A stretch of 41,730 nucleotides of DNA from Flavobacteriaceae bacterium. Its GTDB lineage: Bacteria; Bacteroidota; Bacteroidia; Flavobacteriales; Flavobacteriaceae. Shown piece after piece: positions 8,333 through 18,500 of the stretch. Location: positions 1 through 41,730 of the forward strand of contig PANU01000033.1 of the NCBI GenBank assembly GCA_002707745.1, given 5' to 3'. The translations under genes were made by a program, and so were the position numbers. Every line of letters begins with the position of its first letter. Position 1 is the first letter of the stretch. The notes under the pieces are model-generated. The model was not told the DNA's origin, did no database searches, and worked only from the letters and a program-made list of their open reading frames with translations.

Positions 8333-9445
8333 TTAGGTATATTTTTTACCATGCTTTTCGGATACTTCGGTTAGCAGTGTCTTAATCTCTTGTTCTTTTT
8401 CTTTCGGAAATATAAGCAATACATCTTCTTTCTCTACTACAATATAGTTATTAAGCCCTTCCACAACCACTAGTTTATCCTTTTCAGTAAAAATCATATT
8501 CCCGCTGGCATCTTTAAGGTGGGATTTAGCTCTAACAACAGCATTACTATTTATATCTTTTACCAGTTTTTCATGCAAGGCTCCCCAGGTGCCAAGATCA
8601 TTCCAGTCGAATGTTGCTTTTTTTACATACACGTTTTCGGCTTTTTCCATAATGCCATAGTCTATAGAGATATTCTCTGCAAGACTATAATTCTCTAAAA
8701 TAAAGCTTCTCTCTTTTTCTGAATTATACACAGGCACTCCTTCTGAAAACAGGGCGCTCATTACCGGCAAATACGCTTCAAAAGCTGCTACAATACTTTT
8801 TACACTCCATAAAAAGATGCCTGCATTCCACAAGTAATTTCCTTCGGCTAAAAATTGTTTTGCAGTTTCATAATCTGGCTTTTCCCGAAACTGACGTACC
8901 TTATGTATACCTTGTAATTCATTATTTAAAACTGGGGTTGTGGCGCTTTTAGAAGCATCAATGTACCCATAACCTGTGTTTGGAAATGTGGGCGGGATGC
9001 CCAAGGTCATTAAAACATTTTCCTTTTCACATGTATCAAAACACAATGCTACATCTTTTTGAAATGCCACTTCGTCTTCAATCCAATGATCGCTCGGTGC
9101 CACAAGCATCACAGCATTTGGATTTTCTTTCTTAATCTTTAAGGCAGCCAGGAGGATACAGGGTGCCGTATTTCGCATGGCCGGTTCTAAAACCACTTGT
9201 TTTTCTGAAATTTCCGGTAATTGCTCCAGCGTTAGGTTTACATACCGCTCATTGGTTAAAACCTGAATATTTTTTGCAGGTACAATTTTTTTAAGACGTG
9301 AAAATGTTTTTTGGAGTAAGCTTTCCCCTGTTCCTAACATATCATGGAACTGTTTTGGAAATTCCCGGGTGCTCACAGGCCAGAATCGTGAACCGATTCC
9401 TCCAGCCATTATAACTGCGTAGTAATTAGTGTTTAATGATTTCAA
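8333..9445 (-). CDS. manC: Mannose-1-phosphate guanylyltransferase
   Basis: A 370-aa nucleotidyltransferase making GDP-mannose from GTP and mannose-1-phosphate, feeding envelope polysaccharide and glycan synthesis. The N-terminal signature is VIMAGGIGSRFWPVS (residues ~11-25) with KQFHDML. VAPSDHWI (~115) and FREKPD (~195) are the other classical sites. YLWNAGIFLW and DWNDLGTW complete the pattern. It is the stand-alone form, without the C-terminal phosphomannose isomerase domain of bifunctional enzymes. The start is a TTG (9445-9443); the next Met lies inside the MAGG motif and would remove an essential strand, so TTG is the better choice. It precedes and touches the DUF389 gene. Confidence 0.92.
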   Translation of the reverse strand: MKSLNTNYYAVIMAGGIGSRFWPVSTREFPKQFHDMLGTGESLLQKTFSRLKKIVPAKNIQVLTNERYVNLTLEQLPEISEKQVVLEPAMRNTAPCILLAALKIKKENPNAVMLVAPSDHWIEDEVAFQKDVALCFDTCEKENVLMTLGIPPTFPNTGYGYIDASKSATTPVLNNELQGIHKVRQFREKPDYETAKQFLAEGNYLWNAGIFLWSVKSIVAAFEAYLPVMSALFSEGVPVYNSEKERSFILENYSLAENISIDYGIMEKAENVYVKKATFDWNDLGTWGALHEKLVKDINSNAVVRAKSHLKDASGNMIFTEKDKLVVVEGLNNYIVVEKEDVLLIFPKEKEQEIKTLLTEVSEKHGKKYT

Positions 9446-9592
9446 ATTTGTATGTATTTATTGGAATGTCGCTACAATTGCCATCTTGTTAATATTACAC
9501 GTATGGGTGCCTGAGGGTTTATGTGGCTAGCTATATCACCTAACCCGCTATATTTCAAAAACTAAACTATTCCCCTTCCAGAAACATATTTT

Positions 9593-10195
9593 TTAATTTT
9601 TTTTCAAAAACTCTACTTCTGCATTAGGGTTAAAAAGGTAGGTTCTACCCGTAGTTACCTCCAGACATTCGTATCGTTTTACACGCTTATTGCCCCGTTT
9701 AAATATTTTTCCATTGTACAATCTAAACAATGCGCCGTAGGGTATTTCAAATATATAGTTTTTATCGTTTGGGGCGTCGTATTGCTTTAGCGCTAACGAA
9801 AGTTTAGCATCTGTATCGCTACTTGCTCTGGGGTTTTTAAAATGTATGGCAAGTAAGGGAAGTAAATTGTTAGGGAAAACTTCCGGACGTATAAAAGGTA
9901 ACATCAACATCTGAAAGGTATGCTTCCACTCGATCCCATGTGGCTTTATAGTGCTGCCATATTTATTAAAAGCAACCAAATGCGCAATCTCATGAATCAG
10001 CGTAATTAAAAAGCGGTAGTTATTAAGATTGGCATTTACAGTAATCTGATGCTGACCGTTAGGCATTTTTCTATAATCGCCATGGCGCGTTACACGCTCG
10101 TTTACAATTTTTAAATAAACGTTATGGGCTTTAATAAGTTCAAAACTTGGAACTACGGCAGCTTGGGGAATGTATTTTGTGAGGATTTCTTGCAC
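9593..10195 (-). CDS. SprT-like zinc metalloprotease-type protein
   Basis: A 200-aa protein with a SprT-like domain. The zinc motif HEIAH falls in TLIHEIAHLVAFNKYG (about residues 65-80), followed by HGIEWKHTF, where the downstream His is the likely third ligand. The C-terminal part (YGALFRLYNGKIFKRGNKRVKRYEC) resembles the small basic or zinc-ribbon-like tail of SprT proteins but lacks paired cysteines. The start is a GTG. A TATTTTTG box at 10200-10207 lies immediately upstream, giving almost no leader, so either the mRNA is nearly leaderless or the box is fortuitous. Related eukaryotic SPRTN proteins cleave DNA-protein crosslinks; the bacterial role is unknown. Confidence 0.85.
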   Translation of the reverse strand: MQEILTKYIPQAAVVPSFELIKAHNVYLKIVNERVTRHGDYRKMPNGQHQITVNANLNNYRFLITLIHEIAHLVAFNKYGSTIKPHGIEWKHTFQMLMLPFIRPEVFPNNLLPLLAIHFKNPRASSDTDAKLSLALKQYDAPNDKNYIFEIPYGALFRLYNGKIFKRGNKRVKRYECLEVTTGRTYLFNPNAEVEFLKKN

Positions 10196-10352
10196 ATTTC
10201 AAAAATACAGAAAAATATGCCATAATCATTCTGAAGGATTGATGACTGATAACCTAAAACTTCTATGGTATCTTTTGAAATTCTTCTAAGTAGTGCGCGC
10301 CGTAAGTAATTTCTTTGAAGCTCGTATAGATTTTCTGAAAGAATAAAAACCG

Positions 10353-11042
10353 CTAGGGTGTAGCGCTGGAAACCTGTAAGATCTTTCCGTTATACATACT
10401 ATGTCCGGTTAAGGAAAAATCCATAATGTATTGCGCCATTTCTGTAGCAGTAACAGCTGCTTTTAAACCAGGGAATGCTTCTTCCAGCATTTCGGTTTGT
10501 ACAGAGCCTAACGCCAAACAGTTAAAGCTAGGCCCTGTTTCTTTATATTCTTCGGCTAAGACTTCGGTTAAGGTATTTATAGCACCTTTACTACTGCTAT
10601 AGGCAGCCAACCCAGGAAATTTCATACTTCCCTGAACCCCGCCCATACTGCTTATATTCACTACGTGGCCATCCTTTTTCATAAAAGGCAACACCGTTTG
10701 TGTCATCACCGCAGCACCAAAAACATTTACAGCATAACTGTCTACAAAGTCTTCCCATTTCAGCTTTAAAAAAGGCTTATTTACCAGGTATCCAGAATTA
10801 TTGATAAGTACATCTACGTGGCTCCATGTTTCTTTAAGAAAATCTTTTACACGGGTCACATCTTTTTTATCGGTAATATCGCAGGAAAAGCACCAGCAAT
10901 TTGAAATATCCAAGCCTGAAACTGGTGCCGCATCACGAGACAAGGCCAACACATTGTGCCCGGCATCGGTAAGTAATGAAACCAGCTCGTAACCTATGCC
11001 ACGGCTGGTACCTGTAATGATAATATTTTTTTGTTTTAACAT
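10353..11042 (-). CDS. Short-chain dehydrogenase/reductase
   Basis: A 229-aa NAD(P)-dependent SDR oxidoreductase. The Rossmann motif is TGTSRGIG (residues ~10-17), NNSG is at ~82, and the catalytic Ser is in ISSMGG (~130). The active-site pair is YSSSKGAINT (~145), so Tyr and Lys are present. The Arg of TGTSRGIG favours NADP(H). It starts 8 bases after pdhC stops, so it is probably transcribed with pdhA-pdhC, though a metabolic link to pyruvate dehydrogenase is not evident. The C-terminus is short for the family (usual length about 250). The substrate cannot be inferred. Confidence 0.88.
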   Translation of the reverse strand: MLKQKNIIITGTSRGIGYELVSLLTDAGHNVLALSRDAAPVSGLDISNCWCFSCDITDKKDVTRVKDFLKETWSHVDVLINNSGYLVNKPFLKLKWEDFVDSYAVNVFGAAVMTQTVLPFMKKDGHVVNISSMGGVQGSMKFPGLAAYSSSKGAINTLTEVLAEEYKETGPSFNCLALGSVQTEMLEEAFPGLKAAVTATEMAQYIMDFSLTGHSMYNGKILQVSSATP

Positions 11043-11050
11043 CTGGAGTT

Positions 11051-12769
11051 TTAAACAAACATGGTAACTGGGTTCTCTATATACTGTCGCACCGTTTGTA
11101 AATATTTTGCTCCGGTGGCGCCGTCTACGGTGCGGTGATCGCAGGCTAAAGTTACGGTCATGGTGTTTCCTACCGCAATAGCTCCGTTTTTTACAACAGG
11201 TTTTTGCACGATAGCCCCCACCGATAAAATGGCTGAATTGGGCGCATTAATAATACTTGTAAACTCCTTAATACCAAACATTCCCAGGTTTGAAACCGTA
11301 AAAGTACTTCCCTGCATTTCTTCAGGGGTAAGTTTTTTATTTTTTGCTTTCCCTGCCAGTTCCTTAACATGGGCACCTATTTGAGAAAAGGTCATTTGGT
11401 CTGCAAATTTTAAGACCGGAACAACCAATCCTTCCTCTACAGCAACGGCTACTCCCACGTGAATATGGTTTGCAATTTTAGTAGTATCGCCCGTCCACTG
11501 GCTGTTAACCTGCGGGTGCTTTCGCAAGGCCATCGCACATGCTTTTACAATCATATCGTTGTAGGATATTTTTACCTCCGGGTCGCTGTTTATAGCAGTT
11601 CTGGAGGCGATGGCATTATCCATATCCAACTCTATAGTTAAATAATAGTGTGGCGCTGTAAATTTAGACTCTCCCAAACGCTTTGCAATGGTTTTGCGCA
11701 TTTGTGAGTTCTTGGTCTCTTCCCAGCTTTCTTCCCCAACAGGTTGATAGCTTCCTGCAGCAGCCGCTCCTGGCTGGTAGTTTTCAATATCGCTTTTAAC
11801 AATACGGCCGTTATCTCCGGTTCCGTTTACATGTTGTAAATTAATTCCTTTTTCTTCGGCCATTTTCTTAGCTAAAGGAGAAACGAATATTCTTTTAGAA
11901 TCTGATCCTGAAGGCTTTCGGGATGAAGCCTCCCCTTCTTTTTTCTCTGCTGAAACTTCTTTTTTAGTTTCCGTTTTCTTTTCTTCTTTTTTAGCAGCCT
12001 CTTTTGAAGACGTTTCTTTTTTATCTGAAATTTTTTTAGTCGCTGTTTTTCCTTTTGCCGAAATATTGGACACATCGGTTCCTTCTGGCCCAACAATGGC
12101 TAATAATGCATCCACTTTGGCTGTTTCACCCTCGGCAATACCAATTTTAAGCAACGTTCCTGCATAGAAACTTTCAAATTCCATAGTGGCTTTATCGGTT
12201 TCGATTTCAGCTAATATATCGCCCTCTTCTATGGTATCACCTTCTTTTTTTAGCCAGGTAGCTACGGTACCCTCTTCCATGGTATCGCTCAAGCGAGGCA
12301 TAGTAATTATTTCAACGCCTTCGGGCACTTCTGTGTCAGCTGCGCTATTGTCGCTGTCTTTTTCTTCATCTTCAGCTGTTTCCGCATCAGTTTCTGAATC
12401 GTTGGCTGTTTCTTTTTCTTTAGGATCTTTATTGTCAGAACTTTCAGTTGCATCATTCTTTTCAGAATCTTTATCACTGGTTTCTGAGCTTTTTGATGAA
12501 CCGCCATTCAGCAAATCTGAAATATCTTCATCTTTATCCCCAATTATAGCCAGAAGCGTATCTACCTTTGCGGTATCTCCTTCTTCAATACCAATATGCA
12601 GCAACGTCCCTTCGTAGAAAGACTCAAACTCCATCGTGGCTTTATCGGTTTCGATTTCGGCTAATATATCGCCTTCTTCCACGGTATCGCCCACTTTTTT
12701 AAGCCAGGTTGCCACGGTTCCTTCTTCCATGGTATCGCTCAATCGAGGCATATTTATTACTTCTGCCAT
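11051..12769 (-). CDS. pdhC: Pyruvate dehydrogenase E2, dihydrolipoamide acetyltransferase
   Basis: A 572-aa E2 core of the pyruvate dehydrogenase complex, transferring acetyl groups from lipoyl-lysine to CoA. It has two lipoyl domains (residues ~1-75 and ~155-230), each with the lipoylation site EIETDKATMEFES. An acidic Ser/Glu/Asp linker separates them, then a Lys/Glu-rich linker. A peripheral-subunit binding domain follows (FVSPLAKKMAEEKGI...GTGDNGRIVKSDI, ~290-330), then the catalytic domain ending in the active-site DHRTVDGA (~545). The start is three bases after pdhA ends. The two lipoyl domains are nearly identical to each other. No E1-beta or E3 gene is nearby. Confidence 0.95.
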   Translation of the reverse strand: MAEVINMPRLSDTMEEGTVATWLKKVGDTVEEGDILAEIETDKATMEFESFYEGTLLHIGIEEGDTAKVDTLLAIIGDKDEDISDLLNGGSSKSSETSDKDSEKNDATESSDNKDPKEKETANDSETDAETAEDEEKDSDNSAADTEVPEGVEIITMPRLSDTMEEGTVATWLKKEGDTIEEGDILAEIETDKATMEFESFYAGTLLKIGIAEGETAKVDALLAIVGPEGTDVSNISAKGKTATKKISDKKETSSKEAAKKEEKKTETKKEVSAEKKEGEASSRKPSGSDSKRIFVSPLAKKMAEEKGINLQHVNGTGDNGRIVKSDIENYQPGAAAAGSYQPVGEESWEETKNSQMRKTIAKRLGESKFTAPHYYLTIELDMDNAIASRTAINSDPEVKISYNDMIVKACAMALRKHPQVNSQWTGDTTKIANHIHVGVAVAVEEGLVVPVLKFADQMTFSQIGAHVKELAGKAKNKKLTPEEMQGSTFTVSNLGMFGIKEFTSIINAPNSAILSVGAIVQKPVVKNGAIAVGNTMTVTLACDHRTVDGATGAKYLQTVRQYIENPVTMFV

Positions 12770-12772
12770 TGT

Positions 12773-13774
12773 TTATAATTTATGTGGTAAAAATGGATAA
12801 TCTTCTTGTTCGTACACTGCGTCGTACATCACACTTTTTTCTGGATAGGGAGATTCGTCTGCAAATTTTTCGCATTCTTTCACCCAATCTTTTACGCGTT
12901 TGTCTACTTTTTTGATATCCTCTTCGGTAGCCCATTTCTTTTCGTAAATTTTGTGCAACACGTAGGAGATTGGATCTTCTTCCTGCTTTTTGGCAACTTC
13001 TTCCTTCGTACGATACTGTTGTGCATCACTCATAGAATGCCCTCTGTAGCGATACGTTCGTATTTCCAGAAAGGTTGGACCATCGCCACGGCGTGCGCGG
13101 TCTATGGCTTCGTCCATTTCTTTGGCAACCACTTCTGGTTTCATTCCGTCTACGGGCTTACAGGGCATTTCGTATCCTAACCCCAATTTCCAGATGTCGG
13201 TATGGTTTGCGGTTCTTGCTACTGACGTTCCCATGGCATATCCGTTGTTTTCACAACAAAACACAACAGGTAATTTCCATAACATTGCCAGGTTAAAAGT
13301 TTCGTGCAACGATCCTTGTCGTACCGCTCCATCTCCCATATAACATAAGGTTACAGCATCACGTCCGTGAAATTTATCTCCAAAAGCAATCCCCGCTCCC
13401 AGTGGAATTTGTCCCCCTACAATCCCGTGACCTCCATAAAAACGGTGTTCCTTAGAGAAAATATGCATCGAACCCCCAAGACCCTGTGAGGTGCCTGTGG
13501 CTTTTCCGTATAATTCGGCCATCACACGTTTTGGATCTACTCCCATTCCAATGGGTTGTACGTGGTTACGGTAGGCCGTTATCATATTGTCCTTGGTAAG
13601 GTCCATCGCGTGGAGTGCTCCGGCAAGTACTGCTTCTTGCCCATTGTACAAGTGTAGAAAACCCCGTACTTTTTGATTGATATATACCTGTGCCAGTTTA
13701 TCTTCAAACTTGCGCCAGAACAGCATGTTTTCATACCAGTCCAGGTATGTTTTTTTGGTGATTTTTTTCATCAA
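12773..13774 (-). CDS. pdhA: Pyruvate dehydrogenase E1 component alpha subunit
   Basis: A 333-aa E1-alpha, which with E1-beta decarboxylates pyruvate using thiamine diphosphate and acetylates the E2 lipoyl arm. Visible are the family N-terminus (FEDKLAQVYINQKVRGFLHLY) and MGDGAVRQGSLHE, the ThDP/Mg motif beginning GDG and reaching CCENNGYAM around residues 145-180. The phosphorylation-loop-like YRYRGHSMSDAQQYR lies at ~245. The length is typical of the short bacterial heterotetramer type. It heads a tight operon with pdhC (3-base gap) and has its own -7 box (TATTTTTG) upstream. E1-beta must be encoded elsewhere. Confidence 0.95.
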   Translation of the reverse strand: MMKKITKKTYLDWYENMLFWRKFEDKLAQVYINQKVRGFLHLYNGQEAVLAGALHAMDLTKDNMITAYRNHVQPIGMGVDPKRVMAELYGKATGTSQGLGGSMHIFSKEHRFYGGHGIVGGQIPLGAGIAFGDKFHGRDAVTLCYMGDGAVRQGSLHETFNLAMLWKLPVVFCCENNGYAMGTSVARTANHTDIWKLGLGYEMPCKPVDGMKPEVVAKEMDEAIDRARRGDGPTFLEIRTYRYRGHSMSDAQQYRTKEEVAKKQEEDPISYVLHKIYEKKWATEEDIKKVDKRVKDWVKECEKFADESPYPEKSVMYDAVYEQEDYPFLPHKL

Positions 13775-13827
13775 CTAATGGTGTTGGAATATTAAAAACG
13801 GTTTCCGCATTATTTTTTCGCGAATAA

Positions 13828-13835
13828 CAAAAATA
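13828..13835 (-). promoter_or_regulatory. Candidate -7 box for pdhA operon (TATTTTTG)
   Basis: A perfect match to the Bacteroidota -7 consensus TAnnTTTG on the minus strand, in the 97-base gap between cdd and pdhA. It would give a leader of about 45 bases. No clear -33 TTTG is present at the expected distance, so this is a candidate only. Confidence 0.45.
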
Positions 13836-13871
13836 ACATAATATATGCTACTAAAAAACAGCTGCTACTGG

Positions 13872-14360
13872 TTATTTAAGATAAGAACTATCAAAGCGTA
13901 GCGGCAACAAATCTTTTATAGCGTTTGCCTGCACCACGTTACCCGTTTCGCCCATAAAATAAAGTGACATGGACGATTTTTGATTTGTTTCGTATTCGGC
14001 AAGGGATTGGCGGCAGGCTCCACAGGGTGGCGTTGGGGTAGTTACTTCATGATTCAAAGAACGTACTGTTAACGCTATTGCCTGAAAAGCAACTCCCGGA
14101 TACGTGGCGCCTGCATAAAAAGCTGCCACGCGTTCTGCACAAAGTCCTGAAGGGAAAGCGGCATTTTCCTGATTGTTACCTGTTACCACTTCTCCATTGG
14201 CCAGAAGTATAGCTGCACCCACCTTAAAACGCGAATAAGGCGCATACGCTCTTTCCCGAGCCTTCTGCGCCTTATGCATTAATTCTTGAATGGATTGCGG
14301 AAGCTCTTGTAAAGACTCGAACACTGTAAGTTCGGTGGTGATTGTGAGCTTCTTTGCCAT
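13872..14360 (-). CDS. cdd: Cytidine deaminase
   Basis: A 162-aa zinc-dependent cytidine/deoxycytidine deaminase of pyrimidine salvage. The core is YSRFKVGAAILL (residues ~47-58), NQENAAFPSGLCAER with the catalytic Glu next to the first zinc Cys (~75-88), and PPCGACRQ carrying the other two zinc cysteines (~120-127). I chose ATG 14360 rather than an in-frame ATG at 14393. It lies 7 bases beyond the porV stop and gives the family-typical MAKKLTITTEL start, whereas the upstream one would overlap porV. The position between porV and pdhA is known to me as a conserved flavobacterial arrangement. Confidence 0.93.
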   Translation of the reverse strand: MAKKLTITTELTVFESLQELPQSIQELMHKAQKARERAYAPYSRFKVGAAILLANGEVVTGNNQENAAFPSGLCAERVAAFYAGATYPGVAFQAIALTVRSLNHEVTTPTPPCGACRQSLAEYETNQKSSMSLYFMGETGNVVQANAIKDLLPLRFDSSYLK

Positions 14361-14367
14361 GTATATT

Positions 14368-15525
14368 TTAGTATTCGTCGTACTCGTCTCCAAAGTTAAA
14401 GGTAAGCCCGAAACGAAGGGTACCTTCTAACGGACTTCTAACTGCGGAAGTTGAGAATAGGTATGAAACATCTATATTAATTGCTGTGTATTTAAATCCA
14501 GCTCCTAAGGATAGAAACTTTCTGGATCCTTTTTCGTCACTTTCATTGAAATATCCTGTACGGAAAGCAAAAACATCCTGATACCAGTATTCTGCTCCTA
14601 ATGCCCAGGTAAATTCTTTTAACTCTTCACTGAAACCATCTGGGGCATCCCCAAACGATTTGAACATCCCTGAAAAGAAACTAATGTCTTCATATTCTTC
14701 ATCATCTTCAGAATCGATAACACCATCGTTATTGAAATCCTGAGGCGTTGGCACTAACAGTTTGTTTACTTCGGCCGAAACACCCACTTTGTTGTATTCG
14801 TCTAATATAAAGTCGAATCCTGCTCCTAACGCCATATTGGTAGGAAGGTTGTTTTCCTGTCCCACTTCATCATACTTAATCTTTGGACCAATATTTGAAA
14901 AGTTGAAACCTGCTCTCCAACGACCATCAAAATCGTTGTATGCAATTTCTTCAGATTGGTAATAACCTGCAATATCTACTCCAAAGGAACTTGCTGCTGA
15001 GGCATCTTCGTTTGAGGCCTGAATTTTAAGGTCTGAACGCAGATAGCGTCCGGCAATAGCCATAGAAAACCGATCACTCAACCTAAGTGCGTAAGATACA
15101 TCAAAAGTAAATTCGTTTGGACTTTGAACCAGAGGTATTTGATCTGCAGTATCTCGTAATTCAATATCCCCTAAACTGAAATAACGCAAACTAGCACCAA
15201 CGGCACTACGTTCGTTAATACGGTTGTAGTACGTTAAATTTCCGAGGAAAATATCGTTTACCAGCTGACTTAAGTACGGGGTATAGGTTACTCCTACTCC
15301 CTGTTTTGAAATAGCGAAAGCATATTTTGCGGGGTTCCATTGTTGTGAGAAAGCATCGGCAGAAGTTGTTACTCCTATATCTCCCATACCAGCAGCGCGT
15401 GCATCTGCGGCAATTAATACAAAGGGAACTGCGGTTGTGATTACTCTTTGGTCAGTATTATCTTCCTGTGCTTGGGTTTTTACTGTTACCAAGGCTATTA
15501 GAATCAGGATAAAGATTTTCTTCAT
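14368..15525 (-). CDS. porV: Type IX secretion outer membrane protein PorV (LptO)
   Basis: A 385-aa outer-membrane beta-barrel of the PorV/PorQ family. PorV shuttles cargo from the SprA translocon to the PorU sortase complex. ATG 15525 gives a signal peptide (MKKIFILILIALVTVKTQAQ). The mature N-terminus has the family signature VPFVLIAADARAAGMGDIGV, followed by alternating beta-strand sequence. An acidic loop with DFNNDGVIDSEDDEEYED occurs near residue 260. The protein ends in FGLTFNFGD, typical of barrel C-termini. It lies directly after porU and has its own -7 box (TATATTTG at 15543-15550). The in-frame ATG at 15564 would precede the signal peptide and is unlikely. Confidence 0.93.
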   Translation of the reverse strand: MKKIFILILIALVTVKTQAQEDNTDQRVITTAVPFVLIAADARAAGMGDIGVTTSADAFSQQWNPAKYAFAISKQGVGVTYTPYLSQLVNDIFLGNLTYYNRINERSAVGASLRYFSLGDIELRDTADQIPLVQSPNEFTFDVSYALRLSDRFSMAIAGRYLRSDLKIQASNEDASAASSFGVDIAGYYQSEEIAYNDFDGRWRAGFNFSNIGPKIKYDEVGQENNLPTNMALGAGFDFILDEYNKVGVSAEVNKLLVPTPQDFNNDGVIDSEDDEEYEDISFFSGMFKSFGDAPDGFSEELKEFTWALGAEYWYQDVFAFRTGYFNESDEKGSRKFLSLGAGFKYTAINIDVSYLFSTSAVRSPLEGTLRFGLTFNFGDEYDEY

Positions 15526-15542
15526 GAGGTTGAAATTTTTTG

Positions 15543-15550
15543 CAAATATA
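15543..15550 (-). promoter_or_regulatory. Candidate -7 box for porV (TATATTTG)
   Basis: A perfect TAnnTTTG on the minus strand between the porU stop and the porV ATG at 15525. A TTTA sits 18 bases upstream in place of the -33 TTTG. It supports the downstream start for porV and suggests porV can be transcribed separately from porU. Confidence 0.5.
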
Positions 15551-15567
15551 GGTTTAATTTTCAATTA

Positions 15568-18500
15568 TTAAAGGATAACAAGTTTTTCGAATTTTTCAAC
15601 TTGCTTATTGGTTAACGGAGATTTTACAGTTATCTTATATACGTAGACACCTTTTCCTATTCTGTCACCGAAATCGTCCCGGCCATCCCATACAATATCG
15701 CGAGAAAGAAAACCATCGGTAGTGATGGTCTGGTTTTTGGTCCAGACCACTTTCCCTGTTACGGTAAAGACTTGCACCTGCACTTCCAACGGCTCAAAAG
15801 GGCGGTTGTGATTAAACCAGAATTCGGTATAGTTTACAAAGGGGTTTGGATAATTAAGTACTCTTTTTATTTGCAACTCGTCACTACCTGTTACAACAAA
15901 CTGAATATCTGCTGTAGACGAATTGTTATACACATCCCAGGCTTTAAGGGTAAGCGTATGCAATCCTTTCTCTAAATCACGCAGGTTATAATTTGTTGTT
16001 CCTCGTGTAAAATCGTCCACTTCAGTCTGGTAAAATTCGTTAAGTACAATGGGGTTCGATTCGTCTCCATCTAAGATTGCAATTATATCGTGACCAATCC
16101 CACTAGCGGTGTTGATACCATTTTCATCCTGCAGTTTTGCCAGCAACATGGGTGCGTTATTGGTAATCCCACCCGAGACAAAATTTTCATCATTCATAAA
16201 AAGCCTGATGGTTGGTCCAACATTATCTGCCGGGGCATTTTCATTTAGTCCTCCAATTCTTATCTGTTCAGAAAAACCTGTCTGATCTTCCAGTTGCAAA
16301 TTATTTTTAGCATATAAGCTTAATCTACCGTTCCCCACGGGGATTTGGATGTCTCGGGGGACTACAAATTCAAATTCAAACTTTCCGTTGGTAATAGACG
16401 CCTGCCCGTTAAAGAGACCTTCCCCCAGGGTTTTAAATTTCATTTGCAGCAAATCAGTATTACCAAGAACTCCGTCGTCATCAATATCGGTATTATCATC
16501 TGTTATCCCATCATTACCAAGGGTAATACGTTCTACATTTTTATCGAACAGTTTTGCTTCCAGAATCCCGTTGTAGTTCGTAAGCAGGTTCCCGTTAGCA
16601 TCGGTCACTTCACCCCCTAAGCGCACCCTGCTTAAAGCCTGAAGTACAGGAGAACCTCCCGAAACAGCAGCTCCGTTAATAGAAGTAAGCCGGATAGATG
16701 GTTTTGGAAACGCAAGAGGGGAAGCCGGGTCTCCTACAAAAAAGACGACACGTCTTGTATTTCTATCTATATTATTTTTTGCGCGGCGCATAGCCTCTGC
16801 CGGAGGCGGAATGTTATTTGTTCCATAGCCAAACAATTCGGGAGCTAGTGCATTATTGAATAACACACCCACACTAACAAAAATAGAACGTGTTGTGGTG
16901 ATGAGCGAAATAGCTCCTCCTTCGGGATTCCAGTAGGTAAGCTCCCCTGCAGTGATACGTTCTGGATCATCAAATTTGGTAAACTCACATGTTACTGTTA
17001 CAATAAGCGGTAAATTATTGGGGTTTCTTAAATTTTCAGCAACCCCTTTGGTATAAATAAATTCTTTTGCCAGCCCATCTTCTCCACCGTGTCCAAAATA
17101 ATTAATGATCAATGCTCCTACTTCGGTCTGGTTTTGAATTTCTTTTACAACCGTAGGGTATCTGTTACCTCCCGCCGAAGTTTCCTGTAAAAAAGCATCG
17201 GTATGTATTTTCTTTACATTTACAAATTGCTTATTGGCCGAAATCTCATCTCCCAGGTTATCGAGATTTAATTGTAAAGCTTCAAATTCAAACTGAGCAT
17301 CCACGTCGTCCGAAATTAAAATAAAATTATTACGCCAATTTCCATAGGAACTTTTGGAAGCATAGTTTATAATTTTATCTATCATTTGGTTTGCCAATAG
17401 GACATTATCTGCTATAATTCTACCTACAGCTATATCTAACCGGTCTGTATCGGTAAGTTTTTCTCCAAATTCATCTAAATTTTCACCCCCTATGGTCCCT
17501 TCATTAGGATCTACATTTCCGAAGAAATCGTCACTCATAAATGAGTTTGCCGTATTAGTACTTAACAGCGTATGGAATGACGGTACATTATTATTGTTGT
17601 TGTTAAGTCTGTTTTTGTAATCTACCGAGGTGTCTCCAAATAAACCAAGGTATTTAATCCTCTTGTCTGTACTTGAAGCATTTTCATAAATATAGCGAAC
17701 AAAATTTCGGATAGCACTTATGTCTTGTTTCCCGGAGCTAAACTCTTCGTAGATCTTATCGGTAGTAACCACTTTTACAGTTAATCCTCTCCCTCTGTGA
17801 TGATTTGCCAATCGCAACGCAGGTTGTAATAAAAAAGGAGGAGAAATAATTAGGTAATCTAAATCCTGAAAATTGCCTGAAGGATCATTAAAAATAGTTC
17901 CTTTTAAATTTTGATTAGCCACCCTGGCGTTCTGAACTTCTGCGGGCTCTAGCAAATTGGTGTCGTGCACGGCAACATATTTTCTAAGCTGTCCCAGATT
18001 TGCTTTAAAACTAAAAGACGCGCTGGCACCTTCATTTCTTTTACTGGAAACAGTACCTCTGTTGGTTACATCCCAAACCTGGGTATAGTCACTTGCATTT
18101 GTAATTTGATATTCTCCGATCCCTGTAAGGGTAGTCACATCGTTAAACTGAAACGGTATTTGCTCGCCAGTACCCACAAGCCTGCGTACTGCATTAACAC
18201 CAATGTAATCCAGGTACGCCACACTAGCGGGATTACCACCATTATTGTAGACCAGATCTACCGTTACTTCTTCCCCTCCTGCAGGGACTTCGCCTTCAAA
18301 TTCATCTGTACTCAGCAAACTTGTAGAAACCGGGGGAGAGAATGTCAAAGGACTTAAACTTGTATTATTAACAGTAAGTGCAATAGAGCTAGAGGTTTCA
18401 GAGGCAGAAACAGCTTTTACCGTAACAAACATGGGTTCCTGAGGAATAATATTTGGAAAATTGAACGTGAAAGTCTGTTCGTTTTCAATATCGAATCTAT

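Noticed and set aside
7806-8336. Open plus-strand frame of 176 codons antisense to the DUF389 gene
   Set aside because: Low-complexity, no recognisable domain, fully overlapped by a well-supported membrane protein gene; a shadow frame.
12186-12617. Open plus-strand frame of 143 codons (Ser-rich) antisense to pdhC
   Set aside because: Its composition is the mirror of the acidic linker and lipoyl coding sequence on the other strand.
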